This document shows positions 58,877 to 64,000 of a stretch of DNA of 64,000 bases, piece after piece; the first letter of the stretch is position 1; each line of letters opens with the position of its first letter. The position numbers and the translations under genes were made by a program. Source of the stretch: Thelonectria olida (Eukaryota; Ascomycota; Sordariomycetes; Hypocreales; Nectriaceae); contig JAGPYM010000027.1 in the NCBI GenBank assembly GCA_020736575.1, positions 62,001 through 126,000 of the forward strand, written 5' to 3'. Under the pieces are notes generated by a model. The model did not search any database, was not told the origin of the DNA, and was given only the letters and a program-made list of their open reading frames with translations.

Positions 58877-59938
58877 ATGAGACTTGTTGTACGTGACGGC
58901 CCAGAGGCTGCTGCCTCTTACATCTCCGACTACATTATTGGTTTGTCTCCCCTTCTAGACAGCTTTGATGAGTCCCGAGTTAAAAATAGTGTACCTGTAG
59001 ATCGAATCAACATATTTCGTCCAACCGCAACTAAGCCGTTTGTTCTTGGCCTTCCTACAGGGTCCAGTCCACTCTCAATCTATCGAAATCTCGTCTCAGC
59101 CTATCGAATTGGCCGGGTATCTTTCATTCATGTCGTGACCTTCAATATGGATGAGTATGTTGGCTTGCCACGCTCGCACCCGGAGTCCTATTTCTCCTTC
59201 ATGCACACCAACTTCTTCGACCATGTCGATATCCCAGTCGCAAACATCAACATGCTTGATGGTAACGCTACCGACCTACAAGCTGAATGCGAGCGGTATG
59301 AGCAAAGAATCCAGGCCGTTGGAGGAGTGGATTTGTTTCTCGGTGGAGTAGGCAGTGATGGTCATATTGCATTCAACGAACCAGGCTCAAGCCTGGCAAG
59401 TGTGACGAGGGTGAAGACTCTTACACATGACACACTGTTGGCCAACTCACGTTTCTTCGACGGAAATATCCGTCGGGTGCCGACGAAAGCTCTGACTGTC
59501 GGTGTCAAAACGATCATGGATGCCAGAGAGGTTCTTGTGATTGCAACAGGCACAAGCAAAGCCATTGCTGTCAAGAAGTCGGTCGAAGAAGGGATCAACC
59601 ACATGTGGACTCTTTCATGCTTGCAGATGCATCAGTGCAGCATGATCGTTGTTGATGAAGACGCTACAATGGAGTTGCAAGTCAAGACAGTTCGGGTAAG
59701 TCGACTGAAGCGCCCAGTCTATTCCGCATCCAAGCTTGAGCTTCATATTCTAACACTCTCTCAGTACTTCAAAAGCATTGAGTCTCCATTGAAGAATCTG
59801 GGAAAGACAACACTGGCGCCTCTCCAAACCACGTCTCCTGTCTTGCGGCCACAAACGCCATTGGGCAAACGCCCGCTTGACGAGGACATGGAGCTTACGC
59901 CAGATAGCATGTGTTCACGTATTGCAGGGTTCCCTTGA
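58877..59938 (+). CDS. Glucosamine-6-phosphate deaminase (NagB family)
   Basis: Three exons: 58877-58940, 59001-59695 and 59765-59938 (introns 60 and 69 nt), giving 310 residues. Both splices restore family sequence: ADYII-type start to [20 protein letters not shown] and VKTVRYFKSIE. The motifs are [12 protein letters not shown] (phosphate loop), [11 protein letters not shown] (active-site Asp), [26 protein letters not shown] and [13 protein letters not shown]. The enzyme turns glucosamine 6-phosphate into fructose 6-phosphate and ammonia, the last step of GlcNAc use. The first intron's GTTTGT donor is weak, but its removal is supported by the family. The C-terminal tail after about residue 265 ([20 protein letters not shown]) is low-complexity and may be regulatory. 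It heads a neighbourhood with a sugar kinase and a Zn2Cys6 gene. Confidence 0.93.
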   Translation: MRLVVRDGPEAAASYISDYIIGLSPLLDSFDESRVKNSVPVDRINIFRPTATKPFVLGLPTGSSPLSIYRNLVSAYRIGRVSFIHVVTFNMDEYVGLPRSHPESYFSFMHTNFFDHVDIPVANINMLDGNATDLQAECERYEQRIQAVGGVDLFLGGVGSDGHIAFNEPGSSLASVTRVKTLTHDTLLANSRFFDGNIRRVPTKALTVGVKTIMDAREVLVIATGTSKAIAVKKSVEEGINHMWTLSCLQMHQCSMIVVDEDATMELQVKTVRVSRLKRPVYSASKLELHILTLSQYFKSIESPLKNLGKTTLAPLQTTSPVLRPQTPLGKRPLDEDMELTPDSMCSRIAGFP

Positions 59939-60288
59939 GCATTTCCGTTGTGGACATGTCTGGGCTTTGCTTACTGCAGTGTCGGTTGCAACTCGGTCGA
60001 TACAGGCCAAACAGAGAAAGCGACTTGCTCCAAGCTGGCTTGATTGAAGATTTGCCATGAATAATCGAGATCGGAACCTAAATTGGCTAGATTCACGGGA
60101 TCAACTATGGCTGAAGGACTCGGTGTCTGTAATCCGTGTAGGTTTTGTTCGAGACAGGAAGCAAGAGTGCCTCTTAAGCTCGGTTTCGGCTGGTTGGTGT
60201 TTCTTAACATCTCGAGATGAATGCGAATGTTTTTAAGATCTAGATATGAGTGAGCACAAAACCGGATTGGAATAAATAAGGAATAGAC
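59939..60288. other. Intergenic between convergent genes
   Basis: 350 bases of shared 3' space; no gene recognised. Confidence 0.55.
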
Positions 60289-62017
60289 TTAGTAGGACGG
60301 ACCATCCAGCTCACCCGCACCAGCTTCCACTCCTTGCATGACAATCAAGGCTGCCCAGGTGATCATGGCCAGATCCCAGTTTGACCAGATGGACTTGTCG
60401 TTCTGATGGAGTTTTAAAGTCGCACGTGCAGATAGAAGCAGTTCGTGCTGTTCGTTTGGGGTGATGCTGTTGGGATGAAGGTTGCAACCCCTTGCTGGAT
60501 GATAGATAGACAGAACAACGAGGCGGTGGAGCACGTATTGCCGGAACACGGGCGTTCGATCTCGCCCGGTGTCATCTGTAGCTTTGCTAAACTCTACAAG
60601 CCAGTCGTCCAGCTGTCTCGCCCAGTCACGAATAACGGCTGCATCGACTGGAGTGAAGGGATAGGCCAAGGTGTTTGCCTCTGGAGGATTACGAATAAAA
60701 CATGACCAAATAGTTGGCAAGCCTCGCCCTGTGAAGTGCGCAAGACCAGTATGCATCATTCGTGATAGCCGGTAAAGCTGGTCACGATGCGACGGCTTCA
60801 GCGATGTAATTGGAGGCTCAAGGGGTATGACGGGGGTGGACATGTGGAGAGAAGCGTGCTCCAAGTCAATGATTTGAACGCCTGAAAAGAGTTTGCGCCA
60901 GTCTCTGGAGGTATCCTCGACATCTTGGGGACAGTGTTCGAGAATGAGGCGATATGCGATGGAGATCCATATCCCAGTTTCTCGGACACTTCCTTCAGTC
61001 AAAAGCCCGGCAAGAATGATTGCTAGAACTGTTTGAAAGGCCCACTCCTCGGCAGCTGAGGCTTCATCTGGAGGGGTACCGATCTCGCTCTCCGGAATAG
61101 ACAGCTGCGCAATGGCACTGCATAGGACCTTGAAATAACTGGGGGATAACTCGGCCACGTCGGGAGTTCCACGGGTGCTCGAGTAGTATAGGATTGATGC
61201 CAGGAGGAGTGGTCTCGGGGCCGAAAACTTTTGCTTGTCGGGAAGGAAATGTAAGCCTGGTGTGTTTTCGTTGAAGCTGAGACGAGTCAATAAAGCCTCC
61301 TTCGTGCGCGAAGTGGAGAATTCTACCTACGAGTGCCAAAGATATTTGATAGTCAACTTATGCCATATTGCAGCGTCTCCAGAAACGGAATCCATTTTCA
61401 TCAGACCGCTCATGGCTTCCCACAGAGGAGTCAATGCTGGGTCTTCCGGAAACTCTTCTAATGAGCTGGCTTCCAACTCATTCATAGGCTCGGTCTCGAA
61501 TGCATCCCGCACCTCAGTAAGGCCAAGACAATCTTCAATGGTCGCCAGTCTGCGAAAAATGTCTCTATTCAACTCAAGCTGGGTGGAATTAGTCACGGCT
61601 AATGAGCCTGGGACAGCAAAGACGGATGCATTGGCACGAGGAACAAAGACGCATGGTTGGCCAGCTCGAAGGCATCGTCTACACGAGTTGCCACTGTCTA
61701 TTCTGCATTTCATCTTCTGTCTTCGACAATTGACTATTAATTTGGAGTTAGCTACTGCGTCCGCACTATCCAACCATAGACGTGACTGGTTGTCAGACAA
61801 GACTGAGTAATCGAGAGGAAAACTGACTGCAGGCCTTGCGAGCCTTGGGCTCAACCTCATCCGGCGGCGGGTCGCTGCTTGCATGATGCTTAGAGTTATT
61901 CCGGTTGTGAGTCGACATCGAGACAGCTGAGGACCGGTCGGGCTCATCCGGCACGTTCACCGGGGAAAAGATGGAGTTCTGGTGGACGGCAACGAGAGAA
62001 GCAGACGAGGAAAACAT
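60289..62017 (-). CDS. Zn2Cys6 transcription factor next to the amino-sugar genes; in-frame TAG of uncertain meaning
   Basis: Exon 1 (62017-61828) and exon 2 (from 61733), joined across a 94-nt intron (GTCAGT...AATAG), complete the zinc cluster C63-INC66-x6-C73-x7-C81-x2-C84-x6-C91. The rest reads as a fungal Zn2Cys6 regulator: LELNRDIFRRLATIEDCLGL linker, then FSAPRPLLLASILYYSS and WAFQTVLAIILAGLLTEGS of the middle homology region, ending at 60289. A TAG at 61329-61327 interrupts the same frame after KYLWHS. Either a 60-nt intron with a poor GTTTCT donor (ending CGTAG) removes it in frame, or the gene carries a nonsense change (CAG to TAG fits a RIP-type C-to-T). It is divergent from the kinase gene, with which it shares a promoter region. 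Confidence 0.72.
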
Positions 62018-62582
62018 GAGAAGTCAATGCTACCCGACGACATAACTCCCCACTCTTCCTTATCTCGACAAAGGATCCATTATCGCTTCGAGCGTCCTAA
62101 TTTGACGAGGCTGGAGGCTTGTTCCCAACTAGCATCCTCAGAGCGGAGAGTCGACAGCTGGCCTCGGCACAGCGTTTCCGCGATATCTCACTTTCAGCCC
62201 TGGTCCTGGATCAACAATGACTCGCTCCCAGCCCCCGCAGTTGCGCTCCAATCACCGTCACACTTGGACTTACCCATCAGGTGATGATATCTTGATTGCC
62301 GGCTAAATTCCTGTCTTATACCCACCCCGGCGAACCTCGGTGAAACGGCCGGACTCGACCATCTGGGAAGGTCAAAAATGGTAATTCCGGACGCTTCTGA
62401 GTCTCGACATGGTCAATCGGGACCGGGAACTCCGACTTGGCCGATTCCGAACTCACGCTCCAGACATCTAATTGCATTGCCTCTGCTAATTATGCTTGCG
62501 GACGGGCTGAAATGGTCGTTTCCTCTCCTTCTGTTGCTCTCCCCTGGTTCTGTCCCCGCACATCCATCACGTCTAGCTATCG
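62018..62582. promoter_or_regulatory. Divergent promoter region between the Zn2Cys6 gene and the sugar kinase
   Basis: 565 bases between two divergent starts, with several CGG and CCG triplets (for example CCCCGG near 62325 and CGGCCGG near 62347) that could serve Zn2Cys6 or CreA-like repressors. No coding content recognised. Confidence 0.45.
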
Positions 62583-64000
62583 ATGATGCGACTCGCGTCC
62601 TCTGATGATTTGCTGGTTCGGGCAGAGGAAATTGCTGGCCTGTTTGATATTGGGACAAAAGATGTCACTAAGATAACGAAGCATTTTGTTCAGCATATGA
62701 GTACGTATTTCTCAATCCTTGCTTCTGTGAGAATTGAGAGCGCCCGCTAACACACTAATAATGCTAGAAAACGAGCTGAGCAATAATGGAGCCACACAGA
62801 TACCAACCTTTGTGACAAAGATGCCCACTGGCTGTGAAAAGGGTCTGTTCCTAGCCGTGGACTTGGGCGGGACAAATTGTAGAGTCTGCTCTGTCGACTT
62901 GCATGGCGATTCTAGCTACACATTGCGACAGTCGAAGCAAACTATTCCAAGACATGTCATGGTTAACCGCAGTCACAAGCCGCTCTTCAATTTCGTGGCG
63001 GAAGAAATAAAGTCGTTTCTCCATGCAAGCCACAGCGAATATGCAACTCTACATGCTCCCGATCAAAGACCAACGCTCAAATTAGGCTTCACGTTTAGCT
63101 TCACGTATGAGAATACCTCTCTATCACACGGAACCATGCTACAGTGGGACAAAGGGTGGGATATTCCTGATGCTCTCGGCCGAGATCCTTGCGAGATGCT
63201 GCAAACTGCCATCGACGAACTGGCATTACCAGTTCAAGTGTCAGCCCTGGTGAGCGATAGCGTCGGCACTCTCGTGTCGCGTTCATACACTTCTCCAGCA
63301 AATTCAGAAACTCTGATTGGAGCCATCTTTGGAACCGGCACCAATGCCGCCTACGTTGAGCGCTTGTCAAACGTGCACAAACTCGACAACCACGAGCAAT
63401 TCCAGGACAGCGAACCACAGAAAATCATGATAATCAACACGGAATGGGGTGCTTTTGATGAGAATATGGTCGTCTTGCCTTCAAATGACTTTGACGACAT
63501 GCTGGATGCGGCTTCATCGAACCCAAAACGCCAAATATTTGAAAAGAGAGTGTCTGGACTGTACTTGGGCGAACTACTCAGATTGGTCATCGTGACTCTG
63601 ATGGATAAGGAATTGTTCCAGATGGCGATGAACGGAAACTCGCCTTTGACGATAGCTTATGCGGTTGACAGCTCCTTTCTGACCTCTCTCGCACGAGAAA
63701 GTAGCGAAAACTTGGTCAATGCAAAGACGCAAGTTGAAGAAACCTTGAAAGTACAAGGCGTCTCTCAAGGAGATGTCCAAGCAATACGGATGATGGCCAG
63801 AGCTATTGCGCGTCGGTCCGCGAGACTTGCGGCTGCGGCACTCGCGGCTACCATCATTCAATCAGGGAGGCTTACTTCTGTGGGTTCGAGTCCATGTTCA
63901 AGTACAACGTCGGTCAATGGGACGAAGAAGAAATCTATGCGTGGAGATGCAGAGGTTTCCCGTAAGAGCCTCAACGGCTTCCGCAAAGCATTGTCGCACA
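62583..64000 (+). CDS. Hexokinase-family sugar kinase, likely GlcNAc/glucosamine kinase, 3' end outside the window
   Basis: Two exons so far: 62583-62700 and 62768 onward (67-nt intron, GTACGT...GCTAG); the frame is still open at the window edge. Two adjacent ATGs (62583, 62586) are possible starts. The hexokinase motifs are FLAVDLGGTNCRV (phosphate 1), LGFTFSFTYENT, LVSDSVGTLVSRSY (the catalytic Asp is kept; the usual Asn before it is Ser), and GAIFGTGTNAAYVERL. After IIQSG a Ser/Thr/Lys-rich segment (VGSSPCSSTTSVNGTKKKS) appears where the C-terminal ATP-binding lobe should follow, an apparent insertion. Divergent fungal hexokinases of this kind phosphorylate N-acetylglucosamine, and the neighbouring glucosamine-6-phosphate deaminase supports that reading. 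Exact sugar not proven. Confidence 0.85.

Overview
The window is nuclear DNA of a filamentous ascomycete (Pezizomycotina; a Sordariomycete, perhaps Hypocreales, by inference). The evidence is many short GT-AG introns of about 42-96 nt, two HET-domain proteins, Zn2Cys6 regulators, a hybrid PKS-NRPS, and an AT-rich tract that looks like repeat-induced point mutation (RIP). Gene models were spliced by hand. Nearly all multi-exon models close in frame, which supports the junctions; no transcript evidence was available.

Layout: 1-542 end of an NmrA-like protein; 580-1515 (-) bZIP-like/DUF3425 regulator; 2709-4604 HET protein; 7150-13418 two flavin monooxygenases and an UNC-93-like transporter; 13834-15398 (-) secreted beta-helix protein; 18013-19571 (-) histidine acid phosphatase-like protein; 22128-38921 a compact biosynthetic cluster (Zn2Cys6 regulator, trans-acting enoyl reductase, six-exon 3952-residue PKS-NRPS); 39340-40330 AT-rich relic; 40989-44512 two uncharacterised proteins; 44693-51773 a 2214-residue GHKL ATPase / NOV-like / HET fusion; 52615-52995 (-) small protein with four CxxCxGxG motifs; 54370-56058 GMC oxidoreductase broken by an in-frame TGA; 56679-58442 FAD dehydrogenase; 58877-64000 amino-sugar catabolism (glucosamine-6-phosphate deaminase, Zn2Cys6 regulator, hexokinase-family sugar kinase running off the window).

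How the genes fit together: the PKS-NRPS reads KS-AT-DH-MT-(no working ER)-KR-ACP-C-A-T-R, and the stand-alone enoyl reductase beside it should supply the missing step, as in lovastatin-, tenellin- and aspyridone-type systems. No P450 is visible. The enoyl reductase and PKS-NRPS upstream regions share the 10-mer TCGGATTCGG, a candidate binding site for the local regulator. The most unusual single gene is the ATPase-HET fusion, a plausible fungal self/non-self or immune-type receptor. The deaminase and kinase near the right end resemble the GlcNAc-use clusters known in other fungi.
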